DNA from: an uncultured archaeon | GTDB taxonomy: Archaea; Thermoproteota; Nitrososphaeria; Nitrososphaerales; CALBXV01 | Assembly (NCBI GenBank): GCA_937890045.1 | Contig: CALBXV010000060.1 | Coordinates: forward strand, 1 to 13,089 | Reading direction: 5' to 3' | DNA: 13,089 nucleotides | In this document: positions 1 to 7,708 of the stretch, piece by piece | Layout of the letters: each line of letters begins with the position of its first letter | Numbering within the stretch: position 1 is the first letter of the stretch | Notes under the pieces: generated by a model | Told to the model about the DNA's origin: nothing | Databases searched by the model: none | The model's input: only the letters and a program-made list of their open reading frames with translations | Made by a program: the position numbers and the translations under genes

Positions 1-115
1 AATCAAAGATAAACACTCCTACTAAATAAATAGTATTAAATATGCGTTGCTTACGTTCTTTTCTACGTTTTATTTCTTTATGTAGGTTTTCTATAAATTT
101 TTCTGTATCTATCAT
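1..115 (-). CDS. Start of a small protein, cut by the window edge
   Basis: An ATG at 115-113 opens a frame that stays open for 38 codons to the window edge, which is notable in such AT-rich DNA. The translation begins MIDTEKFIENLHKEIKRR, continues with more Lys/Arg (RKERKQR), then turns hydrophobic (IFNTIYLVGVFIF). This reads as a short charged cytoplasmic N-terminus followed by the start of a membrane segment. It lies 30 nt downstream of the halogenase stop and is probably the next gene of the same operon. A purine-rich AGAAGAG about 14 nt upstream is a distant Shine-Dalgarno candidate; it sits around the loop of a 6-bp inverted repeat (ATTAGA/TCTAAT, 121-136). Function not recognised. Confidence 0.5.
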   Translation of the reverse strand, partial: MIDTEKFIENLHKEIKRRKERKQRIFNTIYLVGVFIFD

Positions 116-145
116 ACTATATTAGACTCTTCTAATTAGATAAGG

Positions 146-1723
146 TTAAATGTATTTTTTATACGCAAGAACTATTAACCAATTATTAACATCTAATATC
201 ATACTATGTCCTACACCTTTTCTTCCCATATATCTAAAATATCCTTTATATCCTTTTTGAAACAATCTCCAAAATCTATCTTCATTAATATTAAAATTTG
301 TTGGTGGAGTATAATCAGGAAACTTATTTCTATTTTCCATTATATAATCAAATGAATTGTCTAAAAAGAAACTTAATTTTTTATAAAAAATATCAGAATA
401 ATTAAGTGTTTTAATATTCTTCCAAAATTCGCTATCATCTCTATCTGTAGTATAATACACCATTTGTTTAAAATGTCTTGTATTATGAAAAGTATATTCA
501 GTCCAAGTATTACAATAATTTAACATATCTTCATCTCTTATATCAGAACGATTCGTGTATAATAATTTATTATCTCTATTTAAATAATTTCCTAATTGTT
601 GAAGAGCAGTTGATATGTTAGTAAATACTGTAGATTCCATTGGACAATCAAATTGTCCTGCTAATCCTACAGCGCTACAATTTTTCTGAAAAGGTTTAAC
701 TACATGAGATGGAGTCCATTTTAAATGATTAACTTGATCTGACTTAAATCTACCACCCAAATAATCATTTATCTCATCTATTGCTTCATCCTTACTAATA
801 TACTTATCTGAATAGACATATCCTGTTCCTATCCTATGTTGTAATGGTGTTTTAAATGAATAACCATTTTTAAGAGCAGTAGTATATAAGGTTGGCACCA
901 TCTCTTTAGTTCTATCTATATATTCTACTGGACCAAATACGGCACTATTTACAGGATATTCATCACTAAGATCTACAACTTTACTAAGTTTAGAAATCAA
1001 AACTCTACTAAGACCTGTACAATCTACGTAGTGATCTGCTTTAATCTTTTCTCTATCTTTACTAACAAGATATTCTATAGTATTATTTTTTTTATCTACA
1101 ACCACATCAGTTATATGTTCAGTAATTATTTTAACATTATCATCAAACTTAGTTTCTATAAATTTACCTATCTCTAACCAATCATGCATATGAGCTATGG
1201 CTCTATTATTCTTTCTATTAAAAAAACTATTTTTAAAGTGTTTTTTAAGACTATCTATATAATCATCCGTATTATCTATGGGTGTTTCTAAAAAACTATT
1301 TTGATATAATTCAGTATGTAGCTCATCATTATATTTCATAGAATCCTTTACGGATTTCATACCACCACCATTCCTAAGTAAAGGATATAATTTATTTTCC
1401 ATTATAAAACTATGATTAACTACATCTGGTCCACCAACTCGAGGATCAAAATTTTCACGGTTTCCCCACCCAACAAAAGAATTACCTAATTTTAAAAAAG
1501 AATTTGTTTTACTAAACCATTCAGTTTCTTCAATTCCTAATGATTCAAAAAACAATTGTAGATGTTCTTTGCCTGTTTGTTCTCCAGCAGAAATTTGTTC
1601 TTTATCTGATGATTTTATTATATCAATTTTTAATTTAGGAAATTTTTTATTTAAAAACAACGCTGATAAGTAGCCTGCAAATCCACCACCAACTATAATA
1701 ACTTTCTTCATATTTTTCTTCAT
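146..1723 (-). CDS. Tryptophan-halogenase-family flavoprotein
   Basis: Predicted FADH2-dependent halogenase of the PrnA/RebH family (525 aa, the usual length). Family members chlorinate or brominate an aromatic substrate through hypohalous acid held by a catalytic lysine. Visible are the FAD dinucleotide motif GGGFAG (residues 12-17), the strand carrying the expected catalytic lysine (FLKLGNSF, K78), the PLQHRIGTGYVY core (293-304) and PMEST (361-365), which matches the family's EPLEST with the essential Glu as E363. The family signature WxWxIP is replaced by YSFKTP (288-293), so substrate or even reaction type is uncertain. The ATG overlaps the upstream ligase stop as ATGA; AAGGAT lies just upstream. 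A second ATG at codon 5 is possible. Flavin reductase is not encoded in the window and would have to come from the host. Family assignment is firm; halogenation itself is inferred. Confidence 0.87.
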   Translation of the reverse strand: MKKNMKKVIIVGGGFAGYLSALFLNKKFPKLKIDIIKSSDKEQISAGEQTGKEHLQLFFESLGIEETEWFSKTNSFLKLGNSFVGWGNRENFDPRVGGPDVVNHSFIMENKLYPLLRNGGGMKSVKDSMKYNDELHTELYQNSFLETPIDNTDDYIDSLKKHFKNSFFNRKNNRAIAHMHDWLEIGKFIETKFDDNVKIITEHITDVVVDKKNNTIEYLVSKDREKIKADHYVDCTGLSRVLISKLSKVVDLSDEYPVNSAVFGPVEYIDRTKEMVPTLYTTALKNGYSFKTPLQHRIGTGYVYSDKYISKDEAIDEINDYLGGRFKSDQVNHLKWTPSHVVKPFQKNCSAVGLAGQFDCPMESTVFTNISTALQQLGNYLNRDNKLLYTNRSDIRDEDMLNYCNTWTEYTFHNTRHFKQMVYYTTDRDDSEFWKNIKTLNYSDIFYKKLSFFLDNSFDYIMENRNKFPDYTPPTNFNINEDRFWRLFQKGYKGYFRYMGRKGVGHSMILDVNNWLIVLAYKKYI

Positions 1724-2688
1724 ACTAATCCTTTTAATATTTCATTATACAAATAAAAAAAATGTTCACGACTTTTTATTGTTAATTTATTTGCTTCTTT
1801 ATATTCTATATCATAATAAATTTGTGGAAAACTTTTATATGCTGTAACATGACTAAATTCAAGAATTTTTATTCCTTCATTTGTTCTAAGAATATCCCAC
1901 ACCATAAAATGACTATCCAATTTTTCATTTTGAATCTTATGTAATTTTTCTACTATAGGTATAATATCTTCTACTTCTGCTAAATCATTTATTGGTAATG
2001 CTACAGGAAGTTCATATGGTGGTAAATGATATTTTATTCTATCTTTTTTAAGAATCTCTTTTGTACCATATGGAAAATTATCTTTATTTTTTGTTTTAAA
2101 ATCGTGCATCCTTTTAGTAAAGAAAACTTTAGAGTTTAAAATTCTAACTCTAATATCATAATCTACATCTTTATATTCTTGAACTAAACACGGATATATA
2201 GATCCCCCTGTCCAACTTCGAGTATCTTTATTATCAACAATAGATTCATAATCATCCCACTTATTAACTTGTTCAGTTCCAGCCCCCCAAGTTTTTTTAG
2301 TAACTATAGGAAATTTTATATTTATTTTTTCTATCTCTTCTTTACTACCTACATAATATGTTTTCAAACAAGGTATATCATTTTCTAACATAAATTCATA
2401 TTGCTTTAATTTATCATCATAATAATAATATGCGTCTTTTGAAGGATATATTTTATTAAATTTTTGAGTTAATACATCATATGCTTTATTAGTTGCTATC
2501 TTATCATCAAAATGATGACCAAATCTAGCAAAACATATATCATCACTTGAAACATTTAATTGCTTTATAGATTCTATATTGTGCATATCTACAACCTCAT
2601 TAGATATTTTTTTTACATCTAACAAAAACTTAACAGTTTTCCAAGCTTGGTCTTCATATAAAACATCTTTATGAAGGTAAAATTTCAT
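1720..2688 (-). CDS. RimK-like ATP-grasp ligase
   Basis: Predicted ATP-grasp enzyme (322 aa). The family activates a carboxylate as acyl phosphate and joins it to an amine or thiol. From the chosen start: VTKKTWGAGT (129-138) supplies the ATP-binding lysine and glycine loop, VQEY (169-172) the adenine hinge, DIRVRIL (178-184) the next strand, and VWDILRTNEGIKILEFS (263-279) the metal-binding end with D265 and E277. RimK enzymes usually end this motif in ExN; here it is EFS, with Ser279 replacing Asn. The frame extends upstream to 2745, but that part overlaps the oxygenase C-terminus. The ATG at 2688 gives the family-like N-terminus, a 20-nt overlap and an upstream AAAGGA. The substrate is unknown; peptide, amino-acid or glutamate-tail ligation are all possible. 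Confidence 0.75.
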   Translation of the reverse strand: MKFYLHKDVLYEDQAWKTVKFLLDVKKISNEVVDMHNIESIKQLNVSSDDICFARFGHHFDDKIATNKAYDVLTQKFNKIYPSKDAYYYYDDKLKQYEFMLENDIPCLKTYYVGSKEEIEKINIKFPIVTKKTWGAGTEQVNKWDDYESIVDNKDTRSWTGGSIYPCLVQEYKDVDYDIRVRILNSKVFFTKRMHDFKTKNKDNFPYGTKEILKKDRIKYHLPPYELPVALPINDLAEVEDIIPIVEKLHKIQNEKLDSHFMVWDILRTNEGIKILEFSHVTAYKSFPQIYYDIEYKEANKLTIKSREHFFYLYNEILKGLV

Positions 2689-3418
2689 TATTGTATAAAT
2701 TTTCCTTTGCCCAATTTTCTGTCCAATCATTTGGTATTGTATCAACTAATAATGTATATCTATCTGTTTCCCCCCAATTCCATACCGTGTGTGCATACTT
2801 CCAAGCTAAAAAGAGATGTAAATAACCATCCTCTAAACGGTGAACCTGAAAATCATCAGACGGTTTATCTAAAAAATCTTCTAATTGATATTCACCATAT
2901 AACTCTTTCCATTTAGCAGTGCTTTGATGATTCGTATACCCAACCATATGATCTTTAAAAATAATTAAGTAGCAGTCTTTATTTGATATAAGTGGAATCT
3001 GAAATCTCCACGAGAACTTCTTAGAATCTTCAAGTTCTTCCATACCTTTTCCATAATCTCTATGTATGCCGTATGAAGAATGTGGTTCTCTTCGAATTAT
3101 TCTAGCAGCTAAAACTTCAGTTCCTTCATTAAATATATCAAGTACACTATTTATATAAGGCAAATGTTTTCTATCAAAAGGAATATCTCGTAAGATTTCT
3201 GTATCATACAATACATTCACTTGTCTATTATAATCTTTCCATATTCTATTCATAGCAAAATCATCATCTCCATAATCCATTTCTTCTTCTTTTCTACCTA
3301 ACAAAGATATACAATGATTTCTAAATCCCGAATCATATGTAACTACTGATTCAGCATAATCTTTTTCTTTTAATAATTTATCTAGATCGAATTTTATTGG
3401 ATATTTATATAAATTCAT
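2669..3418 (-). CDS. Aspartyl/asparaginyl beta-hydroxylase-like 2OG-Fe(II) oxygenase, copy A
   Basis: Predicted 2-oxoglutarate/Fe(II) dioxygenase (249 aa). The iron triad is H119-x-D121 (GIHRDYG) with H210 (YAHTVWN); R220 in TDRYTLLVD fits the 2-oxoglutarate-binding arginine. RFQIPL (138-143) followed by a strand with CYLIIF resembles the aspartyl/asparaginyl hydroxylase family (PF05118). Such enzymes hydroxylate amino-acid side chains in proteins or peptides. It is a tandem paralogue of the gene at 3415-4131: the first 157 codons are identical at the DNA level, while the last third has changed residues around the distal histidine and an 8-residue insertion (about 161-168). Its ATG overlaps the stop of copy B (ATGA), and its 3' end overlaps the ATP-grasp gene by 20 nt. 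All active-site residues are present, so both copies look functional. Confidence 0.8.
   Translation of the reverse strand: MNLYKYPIKFDLDKLLKEKDYAESVVTYDSGFRNHCISLLGRKEEEMDYGDDDFAMNRIWKDYNRQVNVLYDTEILRDIPFDRKHLPYINSVLDIFNEGTEVLAARIIRREPHSSYGIHRDYGKGMEELEDSKKFSWRFQIPLISNKDCYLIIFKDHMVGYTNHQSTAKWKELYGEYQLEDFLDKPSDDFQVHRLEDGYLHLFLAWKYAHTVWNWGETDRYTLLVDTIPNDWTENWAKENLYNNEILPS
2948..3418. repeat. 471-bp perfect direct repeat, left copy
   Basis: By eye, bases 2948-3418 match 3661-4131 without a difference (offset 713). The repeat covers codons 1-157 of the two oxygenase genes. It ends exactly at the start codon on one side and at the first differing codon (Met/Val158) on the other. The flanking 3' parts of the genes are homologous but diverged. 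Confidence 0.9.
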
Positions 3419-4131
3419 TGTAAAACTTCATTTAAATTTTCCTTTGCCCAATTTTCTATCCACTCATTTGGTATTGTATCAACTACTAATGTATATCTAT
3501 CTGTTTCCCCCATATTCCATACCGTGTGTGCATACTTCCAAACTTTAAAGTGATATAAATAACCATCCTCTAAATAATGAACCTGAAAATCATCAGACGG
3601 TTTATCTAAAAAATCTTCTAATTGATATTCACCATATAACTCTTTCCATTTGTCAACCACATGATCTTTAAAAATAATTAAGTAGCAGTCTTTATTTGAT
3701 ATAAGTGGAATCTGAAATCTCCACGAGAACTTCTTAGAATCTTCAAGTTCTTCCATACCTTTTCCATAATCTCTATGTATGCCGTATGAAGAATGTGGTT
3801 CTCTTCGAATTATTCTAGCAGCTAAAACTTCAGTTCCTTCATTAAATATATCAAGTACACTATTTATATAAGGCAAATGTTTTCTATCAAAAGGAATATC
3901 TCGTAAGATTTCTGTATCATACAATACATTCACTTGTCTATTATAATCTTTCCATATTCTATTCATAGCAAAATCATCATCTCCATAATCCATTTCTTCT
4001 TCTTTTCTACCTAACAAAGATATACAATGATTTCTAAATCCCGAATCATATGTAACTACTGATTCAGCATAATCTTTTTCTTTTAATAATTTATCTAGAT
4101 CGAATTTTATTGGATATTTATATAAATTCAT
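3415..4131 (-). CDS. Aspartyl/asparaginyl beta-hydroxylase-like 2OG-Fe(II) oxygenase, copy B
   Basis: Tandem paralogue of the gene to its left (238 aa against 249), with the same triad H119-x-D121 and H202 (YAHTVWN) and the 2-oxoglutarate arginine R212 in TDRYTLVVD. It lacks the 8-residue insertion of copy A and ends NEVLQ. Against copy A the last 72 alignable residues differ at nine sites: Tyr186, Tyr193, His194, Lys196, Val197, Met207, Val216, Glu223 and Ile225 here. Most lie close to the distal iron histidine, where a substrate pocket would be. The ATG overlaps the fucosyltransferase-like stop (ATGA), and its own stop overlaps the copy A start the same way. Inference: two specialised hydroxylases acting on related residues or substrates. 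Confidence 0.8.
   Translation of the reverse strand: MNLYKYPIKFDLDKLLKEKDYAESVVTYDSGFRNHCISLLGRKEEEMDYGDDDFAMNRIWKDYNRQVNVLYDTEILRDIPFDRKHLPYINSVLDIFNEGTEVLAARIIRREPHSSYGIHRDYGKGMEELEDSKKFSWRFQIPLISNKDCYLIIFKDHVVDKWKELYGEYQLEDFLDKPSDDFQVHYLEDGYLYHFKVWKYAHTVWNMGETDRYTLVVDTIPNEWIENWAKENLNEVLQ
3661..4131. repeat. 471-bp perfect direct repeat, right copy
   Basis: Partner of the repeat at 2948-3418. It covers codons 1-157 of oxygenase copy B. Complete identity, including silent positions, points to a recent duplication or to gene conversion confined to the 5' part. Confidence 0.9.
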
Positions 4132-5042
4132 GAGCGTAACATAGATGACGGAAATCCGTAATCCAAATAATATAATCCTTCTCTTGGTGCAACTTTATAA
4201 CATTTTGTTGGATAAATAGTATCTGTATTATTCCAACTATCTTGTTTATAATTTGAAATAAATTCACTCCACATAGAATTACTTGCAATAAATTTTTTAG
4301 AATATGTTAGTGCCATCAAATCTACTATTGAATGTAAATCTATTTTAGGACCACCATGCATATAATAGTTGTCATTAAATCCCCATTTAATTCTTTCTTT
4401 TTTTTCTCCTAAAATATCATCACTCATAATAACATCATAGTTATCTGTAATAAATTTTAATTCTTCTAATGTAGCATCTGAACTTAAATAGAATTTTTTA
4501 TTTGGATGATTTTCTAATCTTGTAAGATAATAATTATCTTCTAAGTATGCATATCTCCAATTGTTATTATCTCTATTTAACCATTTTTTATAATTCTCAC
4601 TACCATCATCTTTTAAATCTCCCCGTCTCACATGAATTCCAATACAATCTTTAACAGTATCTTTTATTTTCTGTAATAGTTTTTTGTCTTTCATTTGAAT
4701 TTCTTGAATTGGTCTAAGAGTATCTATATCAGGTATAAAAATATTTTCGTTATGGAAATAACAACAATCCCAATCTTTGAGCATATGGTCGTGTGAAGTT
4801 AATTGTTTATCTAATATCTCAGCTACGATTTTTTTCGCTCTAAATTTCTTAGTAGTATATCTATCATCCGATACTATTTTTGTTTTTGGAAAATCTAAAT
4901 ATTTAGTTTCCTCATAAATACTATCGGATAAAACTAAATCAAATTTGAAATTATTATATTGATTAATTAAATAAAGATATTCCCAAACGAAAATTCTATG
5001 ACCAAATCCAGGTGGACTTATATAAGAAGTAGTTAATATCAT
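4128..5042 (-). CDS. Fucosyltransferase-like glycosyltransferase (HxRRGD motif)
   Basis: Predicted GDP-sugar-dependent glycosyltransferase (304 aa) of the alpha-1,2/alpha-1,6/O-fucosyltransferase superfamily. The signature GIHVRRGD (135-142) matches the conserved nucleotide-sugar-binding motif of that group. PPGFGHRIF (10-18) fits the N-terminal glycine-rich GxGxR motif, FYLSSDA (184-190) the next conserved strand, and DLMALTYSKKFIASNSMWSEF (241-261) the C-terminal donor-site motif. The start is well supported: AGAGG lies 5 nt upstream of the ATG, and the Hint-gene stop is 7 nt away. The stop overlaps the next gene (ATGA). Fucose as donor sugar is known only for relatives; the acceptor could be a glycan or a protein side chain, and the neighbouring protein-modifying enzymes make the second attractive. 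Confidence 0.75.
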   Translation of the reverse strand: MILTTSYISPPGFGHRIFVWEYLYLINQYNNFKFDLVLSDSIYEETKYLDFPKTKIVSDDRYTTKKFRAKKIVAEILDKQLTSHDHMLKDWDCCYFHNENIFIPDIDTLRPIQEIQMKDKKLLQKIKDTVKDCIGIHVRRGDLKDDGSENYKKWLNRDNNNWRYAYLEDNYYLTRLENHPNKKFYLSSDATLEELKFITDNYDVIMSDDILGEKKERIKWGFNDNYYMHGGPKIDLHSIVDLMALTYSKKFIASNSMWSEFISNYKQDSWNNTDTIYPTKCYKVAPREGLYYLDYGFPSSMLRS

Positions 5043-5049
5043 GTAACCT

Positions 5050-6258
5050 CTAATTATGTATTAATATGTGATCTACGAAATATGTATCCTGTGGTTCTAT
5101 ATCAAATCTAAAAAAGCTAGACGATTCAGACGCACTATATGGTGTAATTGATTCAATGTCTACCTCTTCCAATGAAGAACTTAAAAGTTTATGATGTGTA
5201 CTAATGTCTCCTGCATAATCAAAATACCAAACAGATCCTGTAAGTGCTGCTGATCCTGTAGAATCAGGAAGCCCATATCCCTCACCATAACTTTCACTCT
5301 TAACTAATAATGGGTGTCCAGGTGTAATTCTAAAAGTATCAGATCTACCATTTTTACAATCAATATTTAACCAATTGTTACGAGAAGAAGACATAATATA
5401 TTCAACTGAAGCAGTAACTAATGTAACTTGAGAAGCAATATTACTACCCGTATATTCCCACAATAAAAATTCTGATGCTACATCTGTATCAGGTAAACCT
5501 GAAATACTAGCTGCTAAAACTTTATCATCAACTGACATAGAAGCATGTACTTCTCCATCAGCGTGGTCAACAGAACTACTTAAAATAGTTATATCTTCAC
5601 CACCCAAACTTTCTTTATTGTGAACTAATACACCATTAGCTAAATAATTATGATTATTTTCAACACTAGCTAAGTTATATGTTTGGGTTTCTTCATTTTT
5701 TTCTTCAATACTAAGAATCTCTACCTCAGCAAAAGGACTTCTATGCTTTATAGGATTGAGCATATAACAAATATCACCAACTTCAAGCTGACCAACATCC
5801 ATATCATATGTTTCTTTAGTTAAACTTGGTTTATATGAACACCAACCTTTATCTTTTACTTGATATGGGTGATCAAATGTATTTGTATTTACTAAATCCT
5901 CTGTCTGTAATTCATTTGCTTTTAGCCTATATGTTGGCATACCATCTACAAACTTTGTAGCATCAAATTTTATCTCAACCATATTCTCATGAACAGGTGT
6001 AGCTATTTCAAGTATTTTATTTTCTTCTAATGTGAATGGTTTTGTGTTTGTATTAACTGTAAGTACTGTATCACCAACTTTTAAATTTTCTATCAACTCA
6101 TATGTTACATCTGAGGTAGGTACAGCTGTTCCTGCTATAAAACAACCAAAACATTCAGCAGTAGGACCAGTATAATCATAACCCTCATTAAGAGTTTCTT
6201 CGTACTTTTTGTCCTTAGTATTCCAAGTGAATACCGTTTTAGTATTAATCCATGTCAT
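5050..6258 (-). CDS. Protein with two Hint (intein/hedgehog-type) modules
   Basis: A 402-aa protein with no recognisable domain other than Hint modules. Module 1 spans about 39-214: the nucleophile block CFIAGTAV (Cys39), VGDTVL (61-66), FDHPYQV (128-134, the TxxH-type block), VGDICY (160-165) and the terminal block NNHNYLANGVLVHN (201-214), ending in the His-Asn pair that cyclises in inteins. The next residue is Lys215, not Cys/Ser/Thr, so this resembles a bacterial intein-like or self-cleaving domain more than a classical splicing intein. Module 2 (about 217-402) has VDDKVLA (243-249), ITPGHPLLV (311-319) and YFVDHILIHN (393-402), so the protein ends on His-Asn with no C-extein. No Cys starts module 2; Ser217 or Ser227-229 are candidates. 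A GGAG lies 7 nt before the ATG. It sits inside the tailoring-enzyme island and may be a carrier, a substrate or a structural protein. Confidence 0.8.
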   Translation of the reverse strand: MTWINTKTVFTWNTKDKKYEETLNEGYDYTGPTAECFGCFIAGTAVPTSDVTYELIENLKVGDTVLTVNTNTKPFTLEENKILEIATPVHENMVEIKFDATKFVDGMPTYRLKANELQTEDLVNTNTFDHPYQVKDKGWCSYKPSLTKETYDMDVGQLEVGDICYMLNPIKHRSPFAEVEILSIEEKNEETQTYNLASVENNHNYLANGVLVHNKESLGGEDITILSSSVDHADGEVHASMSVDDKVLAASISGLPDTDVASEFLLWEYTGSNIASQVTLVTASVEYIMSSSRNNWLNIDCKNGRSDTFRITPGHPLLVKSESYGEGYGLPDSTGSAALTGSVWYFDYAGDISTHHKLLSSSLEEVDIESITPYSASESSSFFRFDIEPQDTYFVDHILIHN

Positions 6259-6290
6259 TAATTAACTCCATATTCCTAAGTATAAATATG

Positions 6291-6770
6291 TCAATTATAA
6301 ATATTAGCGTCAACAGCATAATTAACAAAAATTTCTTCATCTTTTTTTATATCTTGTAATGTAATAAAATTTTGTCCGCCACATTTTGGACAAGGTGGCA
6401 TACATGGATGGCGATGTTTTGGTGTATTCCACTCTAAATTTGGTTTTTCATTATGATTAAAATAGTATTTAAACTGTTTTTGTAAAGTATCAGTAAGTAA
6501 AATTGTTTGAACATTATCATCATTTGTAAATTTTTCAGCTAACCATTCTTTAATATTCTCATCTAAATTTTTCAAACTTGCTTTATATACTGTAACCAAC
6601 CTATCTTTTTTAGGTAAAACAAACGGATCAATACCAGCAGGTATATCTCTTAATGCAAAAACTCCTATACCATGAACTTTTGATATACCTAATTTACAAT
6701 AAAAATGATCATTTAAATAATCTACTAAATCTCTATCTCTTTTTCTGTTAATATTCACACCTCTATCCAT
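6291..6770 (-). CDS. SET-domain protein, putative lysine methyltransferase
   Basis: Short SET-domain protein (159 aa). SET enzymes transfer methyl from S-adenosylmethionine to lysine side chains of proteins. The first motif is KVHGIGVFALRDIPAG (31-46). The cofactor motif is FNHNEKPN (104-111), equivalent to NHSxxPN, and the end motif is EEIFVNY (145-151), equivalent to the ELxYDY tyrosine motif. Between the last two lies HPCMPPCPKCGG (121-132), with three Cys and a His in a spacing that could hold zinc. The ATG overlaps the TTL-like gene by 16 nt and has only a weak ribosome-binding site, as expected for translational coupling. The target protein is unknown; the Hint protein 32 nt downstream and virion proteins are candidates. 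Family call is firm, activity inferred. Confidence 0.78.
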   Translation of the reverse strand: MDRGVNINRKRDRDLVDYLNDHFYCKLGISKVHGIGVFALRDIPAGIDPFVLPKKDRLVTVYKASLKNLDENIKEWLAEKFTNDDNVQTILLTDTLQKQFKYYFNHNEKPNLEWNTPKHRHPCMPPCPKCGGQNFITLQDIKKDEEIFVNYAVDANIYN

Positions 6771-7708
6771 TTTTCAAATTGTAAATCTTTTTCAAATACT
6801 AATTCAAATTCACCTAACTTTTTTTTTCTTCCATAATACATTGGATATACTGTTAAATCAAATATATCTTCAACTATATCTAAAGTCCAATTCTTTAATT
6901 GTTTTGTTAATGGTCTATCTAAATGTAAATAAGGACCTGGATTACCATTCATTTCTAATAACCAAACATTCTTATCTTCATCAGGAATAAAATCTACACC
7001 AAACAATTGAAATATATTTCTTTGTGTTTTATTATTCACTCTATCAAAAATACTTTTTGAAATATCTACAATAACATTTTTCATAGTTTCATGTAACTCT
7101 TTATAATAATGATATGTGTGTTTAGAATATGCCCTAACCATAGTATTACCAAAAAATTTACCATCTCTTTCTGCAAGATAATTTGTTATTTGGCGTTCCA
7201 ATGTAAAATCATCTTTTTTATAATCAAGTGTTGTCCATCTTAACATAGAATCTTTATAAAAATATGCTCTAAATTTTCCCTCAAATGTTTGTAATAATAA
7301 AAAAGTTCTAAAATCTATTTTTTTATTTTTATGTAATAAAGGATTAACAATTGATTGTTGATAAATAGCTTTTTTATTATTTTTTACTGAACTTAAATCA
7401 TCGGTTATTTCAATACCACTACCCCAAGACCCATCCGTTGGTTTAATAAACCAAATTCCTTCTAACTTTGGATTTTTAATATAAGTTTTAGGATAATAAT
7501 ATTTATCTTTAAAAAAAATAGATTGCTCTATTTTATTTATAGGAATAATACCATCAATTCTATTATCATCCTCAAAATAAGATCTAAATTTAGTTGTATG
7601 AAAAAATTCATCTGGATGAATATCAGTATTAAATCTTGTATTCCTATCATAAAAATAAACACTTTGATATAATGCTACTTCTCTTCTTTTCTCTCTACTT
7701 AATTTCAT
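6755..7708 (-). CDS. Tubulin-tyrosine-ligase-like ATP-grasp ligase
   Basis: Predicted TTL-family ligase (317 aa). Eukaryotic members add tyrosine, glutamate or glycine to proteins; prokaryotic and viral members are mostly uncharacterised. Visible: IWFIKPTDGSWGSGIE (85-100), holding the ATP-binding Lys89 and glycine-rich loop; YQQSI (116-120), the hinge; KIDFRTFLLL (130-139); FGVDFIPD (236-243) with metal ligand Asp239; and WLLEMNGNPGP (249-259), the hallmark LEvNxxP with Glu252 and Asn254. All catalytic positions are intact. The ATG overlaps the GT32-like stop (ATGA), and the 3' end runs 16 nt into the SET gene. Placement beside a methyltransferase and glycosyltransferases suggests post-translational addition of an amino acid to a protein. 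That role is inference. Confidence 0.82.
   Translation of the reverse strand: MKLSREKRREVALYQSVYFYDRNTRFNTDIHPDEFFHTTKFRSYFEDDNRIDGIIPINKIEQSIFFKDKYYYPKTYIKNPKLEGIWFIKPTDGSWGSGIEITDDLSSVKNNKKAIYQQSIVNPLLHKNKKIDFRTFLLLQTFEGKFRAYFYKDSMLRWTTLDYKKDDFTLERQITNYLAERDGKFFGNTMVRAYSKHTYHYYKELHETMKNVIVDISKSIFDRVNNKTQRNIFQLFGVDFIPDEDKNVWLLEMNGNPGPYLHLDRPLTKQLKNWTLDIVEDIFDLTVYPMYYGRKKKLGEFELVFEKDLQFEKWIEV

Noticed and set aside
2689..2745. A longer start for the ATP-grasp gene (19 extra residues, MIQYQMIGQK).
   Set aside because: That stretch is an out-of-frame reading of the oxygenase C-terminus. The ATG at 2688 gives the family N-terminus and a ribosome-binding site.
2671..2916. A plus-strand open frame opposite the oxygenase copy A 3' end, and a similar one at 11686-11871 opposite the AAA+ gene.
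   Set aside because: They are antisense readings of conserved enzymes, without start signals or family features.
2669..4131. The duplicated oxygenase 3' ends as a diversity-generating retroelement variable region.
   Set aside because: The differences are not restricted to one template base such as adenine, and no reverse transcriptase is present in the window.
6281..6303. Two TATAAATA boxes on the plus strand as T4-type late promoters.
   Set aside because: They point against every gene in the window. The same octamer occurs inside several genes, as expected by chance in DNA this AT-rich.
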